Below, in pieces: positions 1 to 7,268 of a stretch of DNA of 21,008 nucleotides; the stretch's first letter is position 1; each line of letters begins with the position of its first letter. The position numbers were made by a program, and so were the translations under genes. A model generated the notes under the pieces. The model worked only from the letters and a program-made list of their open reading frames with translations. It did not search any database and was not told where the DNA came from. Source of the DNA: Parachlamydiales bacterium (GTDB lineage Bacteria > Chlamydiota > Chlamydiia > Chlamydiales > Simkaniaceae); contig DAOWHK010000051.1 of NCBI GenBank assembly GCA_030641465.1, forward strand, positions 1-21,008, written 5' to 3'.

Positions 1-2
1 AA

Positions 3-245
3 GAACAATACAAAGTAATTTTATACTACTCTCCTAACTGCCCTTTTTGTAAAAAAGTATTTGCTAAATTATCAGAAATGAAGAAAACGATTCCTCTAAA
101 AAATACACAGACTCAATTAAATAGAAATGAGCTCATTAAGATCGGGGGGAAGAAACAGGTACCCTGTCTTGTAGTCAATGGAATACCACTCTATGAATCA
201 AATGACATCATTCATTGGCTCAAAACTCATCAGAATCAATATTAA
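3..245 (+). CDS. Glutaredoxin-like thiol oxidoreductase, 3' part
   Basis: This open frame enters from the left edge and ends with TAA at 243-245, so only the last 80 codons are seen and the start is outside the window. The visible part opens with a beta strand followed by YYSPNCPFCKK, a CPFC dithiol active site like that of glutaredoxins (usually CPYC), and later has QVPCLVVNG, which fits the cis-proline loop, then YESNDIIHWL, the usual end of a glutaredoxin or a GST N-terminal thioredoxin fold. It should be a small cytoplasmic thiol-disulfide enzyme using glutathione or a similar thiol. Length and motif order fit the family; without the 5' end a fused upstream domain cannot be excluded. Its last 26 bases overlap the convergent hydrolase gene. 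Confidence 0.8.
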   Translation, partial: EQYKVILYYSPNCPFCKKVFAKLSEMKKTIPLKNTQTQLNRNELIKIGGKKQVPCLVVNGIPLYESNDIIHWLKTHQNQY

Positions 246-1206
246 TCTGAATCCACTCAAGAAGCAGAGCGTCCATCCAATAAAACCCAAAACGCTTGGT
301 TGGGCGCCCTAAAAAACCTAAATGCCCCCCTTCTTCCGTTGTCATTACCTCAACGTTACTTGGCACATCAACATCTTGCAGTGATTCACTATCAACAATC
401 GGATCATCTTTTGAAAGTAAGATATTACAGGGCACAGAAATTTTATGAATATAGTATTTCGAGCTGCTATCTTTATAATACTCATCGACATCTGAAAAAC
501 CCCACTCGGGTGCTGTGAATTTTGCATCTAATTCATAAATACTCGTCTTTTTCGGAATTTTTATTTCTCTAAGAGCTTTATAACGAGACTTTCTATACTC
601 AATCTCAGACCTTAAATATTGGAAAAACATTCTATGATAAAATCTAGAGCATTTTAGGGAGAGCCTTTTTACACTATCATGCAAATCCATTGGAGGATTG
701 ACTGCAATCACCCTAGAAACAAGCTTGTTCGCATGCGATTCAAGCTCTCCTGCAAGCTTCAAAATAATATTCCCTCCAATGGAAAATCCCAAGAGAACAA
801 TCGGCGAATGAGGGGTTTTTTGCTTTATCACTCTCAAGGCAGAGAGCACATCTTCACTAAGTCCTCCATGATAAAGCTTCTTTGCATGACCTTTTCCACT
901 ACCACATCCCCTCATATTTAGACTAATTGCACGAATTCCAAGCTTTGCAAGCTTTTTTGTCATTCGAATGAGATAGGGTGATCGATGAGATCCTGAATAC
1001 CCATGGATCATTACAACAGTGACATCTGTTTCTTTCCACGTTTTTGGCACATATACTTCCATTGCAAGTCTATCACCACAAGAGACTTCAACATATTCTG
1101 TTTTAGATTTTGGCTTAATATTAAAAAGTAGCAAGGAAGCAATGATTGTTTGAAAATGACAACCAGTAAGCAATGGAAAAGGTTTAAAATTAGGTATGTC
1201 AGGCAT
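220..1206 (-). CDS. YheT-type alpha/beta hydrolase
   Basis: A 328-residue alpha/beta-hydrolase of the YheT family (esterase-like, substrate unknown). Counting from the ATG at 1206, there is an oxyanion-type HGYSG near residue 68, the nucleophile elbow GFSIGG with Ser142, an acid in SKDDP (Asp268 or Asp267), and a GGHLGF motif giving His295, so the Ser-Asp-His triad is complete. The N-terminal LLTGCHFQTI stretch resembles the start of YheT proteins. A TTG three codons upstream (1215) is in frame, but the ATG fits the family start better; I see no clear Shine-Dalgarno sequence. The 3' end overlaps the glutaredoxin-like gene by 26 bases, tail to tail. Probably cytoplasmic, with no signal peptide. 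Family confident, function open. Confidence 0.88.
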   Translation of the reverse strand: MPDIPNFKPFPLLTGCHFQTIIASLLLFNIKPKSKTEYVEVSCGDRLAMEVYVPKTWKETDVTVVMIHGYSGSHRSPYLIRMTKKLAKLGIRAISLNMRGCGSGKGHAKKLYHGGLSEDVLSALRVIKQKTPHSPIVLLGFSIGGNIILKLAGELESHANKLVSRVIAVNPPMDLHDSVKRLSLKCSRFYHRMFFQYLRSEIEYRKSRYKALREIKIPKKTSIYELDAKFTAPEWGFSDVDEYYKDSSSKYYIHKISVPCNILLSKDDPIVDSESLQDVDVPSNVEVMTTEEGGHLGFLGRPTKRFGFYWMDALLLEWIQINIDSDEF

Positions 1207-1273
1207 AATTAACAAATAATAACGTTTATAATTATTATTATATTAATTTGTAATTATTCTGTAATTAAAATAA

Positions 1274-1765
1274 TTAATTAAAAGGAATTGCCCAAAAGAA
1301 GACTAAACATTCCGTTCCGGGATTTTTTCTTCCTAAACTTGCATTCGATATATGGTAAAACTGAAAACCGAGCCTGGCTTTATTGGTAAAAATCCCAGCC
1401 ATTTCGAAGGTTGATCGAAATTCCAGCGGATAATAAAGATTTTTACCTCCACCTTGGAAATAGATCCCTGGAGCAAAACTTGGGGTAATAGCGAAATGTT
1501 TAAAAATAAAATCAAAGGCAATACCCCCATAAAAATAGGAAGATCTTGTTCCTGTCATCATAGCTCCTACTAAAGGCCTTAGTAAAAAATGCCCTTTTCT
1601 GTAAATTTCCGCATTAAAGCGATATTCCGCTTGATATACCATCGTTTTAGGACCATGCAGCATATTAAAACCCCCGACACCAAGCATCAAAAGAGACGGC
1701 TCCTTTTCGGGCTTTGCATTTAAAATGGAAACAAAAAAGATCAAGGGAAGAAAGTATTTTAACAT
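1274..1765 (-). CDS. PagL-like lipid A 3-O-deacylase / acyloxyacyl hydrolase
   Basis: A 163-residue protein with a likely signal peptide (MLKYF then a hydrophobic run to about Ala17) followed by short amphipathic strands suited to an eight-strand outer-membrane barrel. The key segment is FYHISNASLGRKNPGTE: His138, Ser140 and Glu152 match the family spacing of the PagL catalytic triad (His, Ser two residues on, Glu fourteen on), and SNA and NPG are also family hallmarks. PagL removes the 3-O-linked acyl chain of lipid A in the outer membrane, which weakens host recognition of lipopolysaccharide. The ATG overlaps the end of the upstream DJ-1/PfpI gene by 7 bases, so the two are probably translationally coupled. 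The family call rests on the motif; activity on chlamydial-type lipid A is inference. Confidence 0.8.
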   Translation of the reverse strand: MLKYFLPLIFFVSILNAKPEKEPSLLMLGVGGFNMLHGPKTMVYQAEYRFNAEIYRKGHFLLRPLVGAMMTGTRSSYFYGGIAFDFIFKHFAITPSFAPGIYFQGGGKNLYYPLEFRSTFEMAGIFTNKARLGFQFYHISNASLGRKNPGTECLVFFWAIPFN

Positions 1766-2265
1766 AAGTACTCAGTAATTGCTTTGCCAAACGCTGGCAA
1801 ATCTTTGGGGGTTCTAGAACTAATAAGGTGACCATCAATCACTACTTCTTTATCTTCAAAAGTGGCCTTAGCTTTTATAAGGTCTTCCTTAATCGAGGAA
1901 GTTCCCGTTACTTTTTTTCCAGATAGAATGTTTGCATCTGCCGGAACGAGCCCCCCGTGACAGATGAATGCAATCATTTTCCTGTCCCTGTCACATTCTT
2001 TAACAAGGCTAAGAACGGCGGGCGTCACTCTTAATTGGTCTGGAGCACGGCCACCTGGAATGAGAATCCCATCGATTGCATCTACTTTGACATTTTTCAC
2101 ATCAATCTCAGTCTCACAAGGATAGCCATGTTTCCCTTGATATATTGCTGGATGAGAAAGTCCTGCAATAAGTACTTCAATTCCCGCTTCTTTCATACGT
2201 AAAATGGGATACCAAAGCTCTAAATCTTGATAGTAATCACAAACAAGCGCAACAATTTTTGGCAC
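1759..2265 (-). CDS. DJ-1/PfpI family protein
   Basis: A DJ-1/PfpI-superfamily protein of about 168 residues. It shows the strand IVALVCDYYQDLEL with the conserved acidic residue (Glu16 in this numbering), the IPGGR turn, and the nucleophile elbow FICHGG with Cys102-His103. Family members act as proteases/deglycases, glyoxalase III-like enzymes or redox chaperones; the sequence does not say which. I place the start at GTG 2265: it has a GGGGG Shine-Dalgarno-like tract 4 bases upstream, begins at the usual VPKIVAL first strand, and lies one base past the SpeD stop. An ATG at 2298 would add 11 residues and overlap SpeD by 32 bases. It is the middle gene of the SpeD to PagL operon; a link to polyamines or lipid A is not evident. 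Confidence 0.87.
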   Translation of the reverse strand: MPKIVALVCDYYQDLELWYPILRMKEAGIEVLIAGLSHPAIYQGKHGYPCETEIDVKNVKVDAIDGILIPGGRAPDQLRVTPAVLSLVKECDRDRKMIAFICHGGLVPADANILSGKKVTGTSSIKEDLIKAKATFEDKEVVIDGHLISSRTPKDLPAFGKAITEYLC

Positions 2266-2266
2266 A

Positions 2267-2665
2267 CTACCCCCTTGAAAGAATCTGTCTTTCTGCATCT
2301 TTTGGAATTAAATATTTCATTAAAGTCTCTTCAAATGCGTAAGAAGAGCACTTATCGCCGCAAGTGAAAAGATCCACAAAGCACGCATCATATTCTGGAT
2401 ACGTATGAATGCTCGCATGGCTCTCTTCTAAAAGAAGAACCATTGTTATCCCATCTCCTGAAAAAGTAAAATCAACCGTATCCAAAATACTAGCACCAGA
2501 GCTTGCAGCAGCATCTAACATACATTTTTTTAATGCTTCCGTGTTAATCAAGGCCTCATGATCACAATCATAATAGCTCGCAAGATAGTGTTTGCCAATA
2601 AACAGATGGTCTTCTGCCACCAGCTGGCCTAGGAAAATCAGGGAAAAATAAAAATATTTTAGCAT
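2267..2665 (-). CDS. speD: S-adenosylmethionine decarboxylase proenzyme, with N-terminal leader
   Basis: A prokaryotic-type AdoMet decarboxylase proenzyme. The enzyme cleaves itself to create a pyruvoyl group and makes decarboxylated AdoMet, the aminopropyl donor for spermidine. The motif LEESHASIHTYPEY carries the Glu81-Ser82 self-cleavage site and His87, and DLFTCGD gives Cys102; these match Ser63, His68 and Cys83 of the Thermotoga enzyme in order and spacing. The core starts at about residue 23 (IGKHYLASYYDCD). The preceding residues, MLKYF then a hydrophobic run ending LVAE, look like a signal peptide, unusual for a cytosolic enzyme. A GTG at 2620 (codon 16) is an alternative start that would remove most of the leader but has a poor Shine-Dalgarno sequence. 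First gene of a three-gene operon; no spermidine synthase is in view. Confidence 0.9.
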   Translation of the reverse strand: MLKYFYFSLIFLGQLVAEDHLFIGKHYLASYYDCDHEALINTEALKKCMLDAAASSGASILDTVDFTFSGDGITMVLLLEESHASIHTYPEYDACFVDLFTCGDKCSSYAFEETLMKYLIPKDAERQILSRG

Positions 2666-2761
2666 AGTTCTCGGGCCTTTTTTTTGGAAGATTCTCTATA
2701 ATATTAAATTTAATAAAAATCTCCTAGGTAAATTTGAAAATTATTGCTAAAATGATAACCT

Positions 2762-3598
2762 ATGAAAACACAATCCACATCATTATTTGAAGCTCTAAGA
2801 GCTCTATACCCTGAAAGCTCTAAAAACACCCTAAGATCCTGGATCAAATGGGGTCGCATTTTAGTCAATGGAAAGGTCGTAGAAGCCCCAAGCACCTTAA
2901 TATCTGAAAAAGATACAATTATTTTAAAAGCCAAGCCTAAATCTCTAGACCTCGAATTAGAAGTGCTTTATGAAGATCGGGATATTGTAGTAATTAATAA
3001 ACCCAAAGGGCTCTTAAGCGTTGCAACGCACTTTGACAAAACAAATACTGTTCATGACATTCTCAAACGAAAATTTTACAAAAAACGTGTCTATCCTGTT
3101 CATAGATTGGATAGAGAAACATCTGGAGTTCTCGTTTTTGCATATACAGATACTGCAAGGGATCATCTCAAAGCACAATTTCACGAGCATAGTATTGGAC
3201 GAAAATATGCAGCTGTTGTAGAAGGAAATCTAGAAGAACCCCAAGGAACCTGGGAATGTTATTTAGTGGAAGATCCTAACTACATGGTGCATGTTACAAA
3301 AAATGAAGGCGTTGGAAAAAAGGCAATTACGCATTTCGAAGTGATTGGACGGGGAAAAGAAGTAACCCTTCTTACGCTCACCCTTGAAACTGGCCGAAAA
3401 AATCAAATTCGCGCACATTGTAAAGATGTCCTACACCCCATCGTTGGAGATCAAAAATATGGATCTTCTATAAACCCCATCAGTCGCCTAGCACTACACG
3501 CCTATAAACTAAATTTTATTCATCCTACGCAAAAACGAATGATGCACTTTACCTCAGACATTCCCCTCTCTTTCTTAGGTCTTGTTAAACGAGGATAA
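2762..3598 (+). CDS. RluA-family RNA pseudouridine synthase
   Basis: A 278-residue pseudouridine synthase of the RluA/RluC/RluD group, which isomerises specific uridines in rRNA or tRNA. An S4 RNA-binding domain lies at about residues 5-60 (SLFEALRAL, WIKWGRILVNGKVV), followed by the catalytic domain beginning VLYEDRDIVVINKPKGL. The signature HRLDRETSG holds the catalytic Asp117, and GRKNQIRAH near residue 212 is the second conserved block. The exact target site cannot be told from sequence. The ATG begins right after a short AT-rich gap facing the divergent SpeD operon. The gene for the tandem PspC protein follows after two bases. Confidence 0.93.
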   Translation: MKTQSTSLFEALRALYPESSKNTLRSWIKWGRILVNGKVVEAPSTLISEKDTIILKAKPKSLDLELEVLYEDRDIVVINKPKGLLSVATHFDKTNTVHDILKRKFYKKRVYPVHRLDRETSGVLVFAYTDTARDHLKAQFHEHSIGRKYAAVVEGNLEEPQGTWECYLVEDPNYMVHVTKNEGVGKKAITHFEVIGRGKEVTLLTLTLETGRKNQIRAHCKDVLHPIVGDQKYGSSINPISRLALHAYKLNFIHPTQKRMMHFTSDIPLSFLGLVKRG

Positions 3599-3600
3599 AA

Positions 3601-4002
3601 ATGAAAAAACTCTACCGCGATAGATGGGATAAAAAGATTGCAGGAGTCTGCGGCGGTCTTGGACAATTTTTCAATTTCGATCCAACAGTTATTCGGCTCG
3701 TGCTTACTTTTCTCTGTATTATTACAGGATTTCTTCCACTCATTATTGCCTATATTATCGCTTCTCTTCTCATTCCTCTGGGGCCAAAATCTTATATTCA
3801 ACCAAACTGTAAAAAAATTTATAGATCTAGATCTAACCGCAAAATTTCTGGAATATGTGGAGGTCTTAGCGAAGCGCTACATATTGACGCTACAATCATT
3901 CGCATACTCATGGTCGTTTGCCTTTTTATAACAGGTGTACTCCCATTAATTATCGGCTACGTTATTGCGACTGTTATTATCCCAGAAAGCCCAAATAATT
4001 AG
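3601..4002 (+). CDS. Tandem PspC-domain membrane protein
   Basis: A 133-residue protein made almost entirely of two PspC domains in a row, about residues 2-61 and 71-130. Each has a short basic start (KKLYRDR, KKIYRSR), a KIAGVCGGL or KISGICGGL turn, a DPTVIR or DATIIR segment and a transmembrane helix with the shared core TGxLPLII ending in IP. PspC domains are small inner-membrane modules named from the phage-shock stress response; most such proteins carry one copy. The start lies two bases after the RluA-type gene stop, with a GAGGA Shine-Dalgarno inside the end of that gene, so translation is probably coupled. No PspA or PspB gene is nearby, so a phage-shock role is not shown. Confidence 0.88.
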   Translation: MKKLYRDRWDKKIAGVCGGLGQFFNFDPTVIRLVLTFLCIITGFLPLIIAYIIASLLIPLGPKSYIQPNCKKIYRSRSNRKISGICGGLSEALHIDATIIRILMVVCLFITGVLPLIIGYVIATVIIPESPNN

Positions 4003-4007
4003 TGCTA

Positions 4008-4036
4008 TTGACTTTTCAATACTAATTCAATATAAT
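4008..4036 (+). promoter_or_regulatory. Sigma-70-type promoter for the RDD gene
   Basis: TTGACT at 4008-4013 and TATAAT at 4031-4036 are separated by exactly 17 bases, which is nearly the full consensus for the main sigma factor. Transcription would begin about 4043, some 20 bases before the ATG at 4064. It lies just after the PspC stop and gives the RDD gene its own promoter. Confidence 0.75.
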
Positions 4037-4063
4037 AAAGCCTTAATTAATTAGGTTTTTGTT

Positions 4064-5113
4064 ATGAAAGATAATAACTCCCCCGCTCCCTGGAAAAGAC
4101 TTTTCGCAAGGCTTTTTGACTACAGTTTCTTTTATTTAGTTGTCACGACCGCCCTTTATTGCACCCCATTTTTCCTAGAAGATTTTTTAGAAATTGGAAT
4201 CGCAGCCCTTCTAATCTTAGTTCCTATTCTTTTTATTCCCTTTGAAGCGCTACTTATTAAACTATTTTCTACAACTCCTGGAAAAAAACTCTTTGGGATC
4301 AAAATCACCGATCAAAACGGGAAGAAACTTACCTTTATTACTTCGCTTAAGCGTAGCATAAGCGTGTGGATAAAAGGATTTGGCTGCGGAATCCCTATTC
4401 TAAATATTTTTTGTTTTTTCCGTTTTAGAAAAATCCTAAAATCTAAAGGGTCTGCATCTTGGGATCAAAAACTGCAAATCCAAGCAACATCCAAAAGAAT
4501 CAGCAAAGTGCGAGCTATTTCAATAGCTGCCCTATTTTCTCTTCTATTTGGTACAATTGCCACGAAACAAAATCTCTATGAAATGTCCTTTACATCGCCA
4601 ACCTCAATAATCACACAGTTAAAACAAGGGAAATTTCTTCTAAATGCGACGATTAAATGGGTAAAATTCGAGTCCCCAGAAGGCACTTTTGATATTAACT
4701 TTCCAAAAAAGCCTACAACAGAAACAAAAGAGCTTCCTATTCCAAACAGCAAAGAAACTCTTCCCTATACTGAGCACTGCTGCACGCCTGATGAAGAAAC
4801 TCTTTATTCCATCAGCTATACAACGCTACCAAACAGTTGGCTCAAATGGAGCAGTGGTCTCGTTCTAAAAGGCTCCTTAAAAGTGCTGACAAAAAACATA
4901 GGTGGCACAAAAATAAAATCTAAAAAAAGTGCAAAATTTAAAAAGCATCCAGCGCTTCATTATACTCTTATCAAAGGGACCCAAGAAACTGCAGGAATGC
5001 TGATTTTAGTCAATGCAACGCTGTATAAAATCGATGTCAGTTACACACCAGAAAAAAAGCAAGAAGTGATGGAACACCTAAATGCATTTCTCGAATCCTT
5101 TCAACCAAAATAG
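4064..5113 (+). CDS. RDD-family membrane protein with C-terminal extracytoplasmic domain
   Basis: A 349-residue membrane protein. The first 140 residues form an RDD domain: the opening motif KRLFARLFDY has Arg16 and Asp19, TTPGKKLFGIKI is the typical loop after the second helix, and three helices lie near 20-38, 46-68 and 98-118. A fourth helix near 151-166 is followed by a soluble region of about 150 residues beginning FESPEGTFDINFPKKP and ending in LNAFLESFQPK. That tail resembles stand-alone domains that start with a phrase like 'EGxFxVxFPxKP' and probably faces the periplasm. RDD proteins are often called transporters, but the function of most is unknown. It has its own promoter and ends 9 bases from the convergent F-box/LRR gene. 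Confidence 0.78.
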   Translation: MKDNNSPAPWKRLFARLFDYSFFYLVVTTALYCTPFFLEDFLEIGIAALLILVPILFIPFEALLIKLFSTTPGKKLFGIKITDQNGKKLTFITSLKRSISVWIKGFGCGIPILNIFCFFRFRKILKSKGSASWDQKLQIQATSKRISKVRAISIAALFSLLFGTIATKQNLYEMSFTSPTSIITQLKQGKFLLNATIKWVKFESPEGTFDINFPKKPTTETKELPIPNSKETLPYTEHCCTPDEETLYSISYTTLPNSWLKWSSGLVLKGSLKVLTKNIGGTKIKSKKSAKFKKHPALHYTLIKGTQETAGMLILVNATLYKIDVSYTPEKKQEVMEHLNAFLESFQPK

Positions 5114-5122
5114 GACTTTTTT

Positions 5123-6097
5123 TTAAGAAACTGCGCAGCTTGGCTGAGTATCTACAGAGTCTATCGCAGCTAAAAGATCCTGGTCACTTCCAAATAACTT
5201 CCGTTGTACAAATTCTTCATCAGGATGCATTTTGTGAAGTCTCTCTCTTACCTCATGCTTTTGCATAGCTTCGAGATTTGCAAACCTTAAAATAGCTTGA
5301 ATATCTGTAGGTCCTTTTCCTGACAAACTAACTTCCTTTAAATTTTGACAATGCAATAGTGATCTTGGAAGATCGATTAAATGATTAAATGATAGATTCA
5401 AAAAAGTTAAATTTACTAAAGCTCCTACAGTTTCTGGAATCTCTGTTAAACGATTTGAACCACACCCTAAGTGCTCCAAATTAGATAAATTTCCTATTTC
5501 TGATGGAAGAGATTTAAGCTTGTTAGAGCTTAATTCAAGAAATATTAAATTTGTAAGCTTTCCAACTTCCTTAGGAAGCTCCGTAATATCATTTTTGAAA
5601 AAACTTAGCTTCCTTAGGTGGGTATAATTTAATAGCTCCGGCGGAACAGCAGTTAAGCCTTCATTATTAAAATTTCTCTCTTTAGATTCAGGGCTGTTTT
5701 TCAATTGCCGTTGATGTTCATGCCAAGCAAGATCGCATTGATTTTTCATACGTTGCATCATTTCATACAGGCGATTTTTGGAAAGACTCATCCTGCATTC
5801 TGGAGACATTGTAGATTCTGAAGTCATATAAAGATATTCATCTACTATCACTTGAAATAGCTCATAAATATGATTATGGCGTGTTTCAGGATTACTGAAA
5901 TCAAATTGATATTCGCTAAGAATTTTTGGAAAAGGCTTTGATGAATCCTGAGCCCTCTGAAGTACCTCATTTAAATTCTGTTTGTGCAGGTTATTAAAAA
6001 GCTTACAGACTTTGGGAATCTCTGGATTTGTGATTTGATTTTCCAAAATCAAGCTCCATACTTCACGAGGTAGTGTATTTAGAGTAACTGATGACAT
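5123..6097 (-). CDS. F-box-like / leucine-rich-repeat protein with CaaX-like tail (copy 1)
   Basis: A 324-residue protein with a F-box-like motif at about residues 8-45 (LPREVWSLIL, then IPKVCKLFNNL), a linker, and about five 23-residue leucine-rich repeats between 148 and 266 (for example LIFLELSSNKLKSLPSEIG). After the repeats comes a short helical region shared with its neighbour (LFG-x4-L, then IxxV) and the C-terminal tetrapeptide CAVS, a CaaX box with Cys321. F-box proteins recruit targets to SCF ubiquitin ligases in eukaryotes; in bacteria they are injected effectors. The CaaX fit suggests host farnesylation and membrane targeting. Second gene of a pair, 19 bases after copy 2, with a strong AAGGAG Shine-Dalgarno. 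Domain assignment is seen; secretion, SCF binding and lipidation are inferred. Confidence 0.85.
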   Translation of the reverse strand: MSSVTLNTLPREVWSLILENQITNPEIPKVCKLFNNLHKQNLNEVLQRAQDSSKPFPKILSEYQFDFSNPETRHNHIYELFQVIVDEYLYMTSESTMSPECRMSLSKNRLYEMMQRMKNQCDLAWHEHQRQLKNSPESKERNFNNEGLTAVPPELLNYTHLRKLSFFKNDITELPKEVGKLTNLIFLELSSNKLKSLPSEIGNLSNLEHLGCGSNRLTEIPETVGALVNLTFLNLSFNHLIDLPRSLLHCQNLKEVSLSGKGPTDIQAILRFANLEAMQKHEVRERLHKMHPDEEFVQRKLFGSDQDLLAAIDSVDTQPSCAVS

Positions 6098-6116
6098 AAA
6101 ATTCTCCTTTAAGCTT

Positions 6117-7154
6117 TTAAGACACGCTGCAACAATTGACTGGAGAAGAAGAAACCCATTGAATCATTTGATCAAGTTTTTCCTCGTCTCCAAACAAATC
6201 ATATTGAGTAAGCTCTTGGTTCTTACTCAAAAGCTGCCGGACTCTATCTTTTTGATCTGGACTAAGTTGAATGAACGCAAAAACTGTGGAAAGATCCATA
6301 AAACCCCGATTCTTGTCATTCATATCTAGATTTTTTAGTTTTTTACATTTATTTAGGGACTCAGGAAGATCTAATAAGCTATTACCTGATAAAAACAAAG
6401 CTTCAAGGGACGAAAGATTTCCAATCTCATCTGGCAAGGTTCGAAGCTGATTGTAGCTAAGATCAAGAGTAGTAAGACTTGTCAAACATCCTATTTCTTC
6501 TGGAAGTCTTGTAAGATTGTTATTACTTAATCTTAGAGATGTAATATTTTCTAAAACTTTTATTTCAGGTGGTAGGTATTTTAAGCAGTAATTTACTAAG
6601 CTGATGTCCTTAGGAAACAGGATATCGTTACTTACAAATAGCTTGAACAACTCTGGAGTCATAGCATCTCTTGGAAATAAAGCACCAAAAAACGATTTTG
6701 GATATTTCTTCGCAATCGGTTTAAAAAAATTCATTAAGTGTTCGTCCTCAATATGAGCAAACATCGCTAGAAAATCATCAGCTGAGTTATATTTTTTGTC
6801 ATCAGTCTGAAAAGTTTTTAAAAATTCACCCTCAGCTTTTTTTATTTCATCGTAAGATTTAGTATTAAACCAGTCCTCTGCTTTTGAATGCTCTTTTAAT
6901 AATATTGTTTGGTAATTAGAGGTGATTTTCCTAAATATTTGATAAATTCTCTTATTTGGGTATTCTCTTCGAGAATGTGTTTCATCCTGGTCAATTAAAA
7001 AGTAACAATTCTTTTGCTTCATCTTATTAAGACAAGGTTCTAGGTTATTCCGATGAATATCACGAAACAATATTGATACATTGGGAACTGCAGGATTATT
7101 TACATGATATTGTAAAATACCACTCCAAACTTCTACCGGAAAACTAACAGACAT
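6117..7154 (-). CDS. F-box-like / leucine-rich-repeat protein with CaaX-like tail (copy 2)
   Basis: A 345-residue paralogue of the gene next to it. A F-box-like segment occupies residues 4-42 (FPVEVWSGILQY, then VPNVSILFRDI), followed by a longer, diverged middle region and about four leucine-rich repeats at 191-279 (for example LTTLDLSYNQLRTLPDEIG). The tail after the repeats matches copy 1 (DLFGDEEKLDQMI) and the protein ends CCSVS: Cys342 fits a CaaX box and Cys341 just before it could be acylated, as in some Ras-type tails. First gene of the two-gene unit. There is no clear Shine-Dalgarno upstream of its ATG. Likely a host-directed effector acting with or diversified from copy 1; there is no experimental proof in the sequence. 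Confidence 0.83.
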   Translation of the reverse strand: MSVSFPVEVWSGILQYHVNNPAVPNVSILFRDIHRNNLEPCLNKMKQKNCYFLIDQDETHSRREYPNKRIYQIFRKITSNYQTILLKEHSKAEDWFNTKSYDEIKKAEGEFLKTFQTDDKKYNSADDFLAMFAHIEDEHLMNFFKPIAKKYPKSFFGALFPRDAMTPELFKLFVSNDILFPKDISLVNYCLKYLPPEIKVLENITSLRLSNNNLTRLPEEIGCLTSLTTLDLSYNQLRTLPDEIGNLSSLEALFLSGNSLLDLPESLNKCKKLKNLDMNDKNRGFMDLSTVFAFIQLSPDQKDRVRQLLSKNQELTQYDLFGDEEKLDQMIQWVSSSPVNCCSVS

Positions 7155-7190
7155 TAAAAAAAAACCACTAATTAATTAAAAATATAACTA

Positions 7191-7219
7191 ATTATAACAA
7201 AACTTTTCATTAAATTAAA
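7191..7219 (-). promoter_or_regulatory. Probable promoter of the F-box/LRR pair
   Basis: On the minus strand, TATAAT (7191-7196) is a perfect -10 element. A weak -35-like TTTAAT (7214-7219) lies 17 bases upstream. It is placed about 37 bases before the ATG of copy 2 in an otherwise very AT-rich gap, so chance matches are possible. Confidence 0.45.
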
Positions 7220-7268
7220 GTGATTTCCGAACTCTAGTGTACAGCCTTGATTATTAAGACCTTAAGGA

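Noticed and set aside
2666..2761. Gap upstream of SpeD as a polyamine or SAM riboswitch
   Set aside because: At 96 bases, shared by two divergent genes and very AT-rich, it shows no conserved SAM-binding core or paired helices.
2710..2934. Minus-strand frame covering the SpeD upstream region and the start of the RluA-type gene
   Set aside because: It is antisense to the S4 domain of a well-supported gene and lacks any recognisable sequence.
4041..4055. CCTTAATTAATTAGG before the RDD gene as an operator
   Set aside because: It looks symmetric at first sight but the inner bases do not pair when checked base by base.
5111..5124. Run of T between the RDD gene and the first F-box/LRR gene as an intrinsic terminator
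   Set aside because: There is a T tract on the plus strand but no stable GC stem directly before it.
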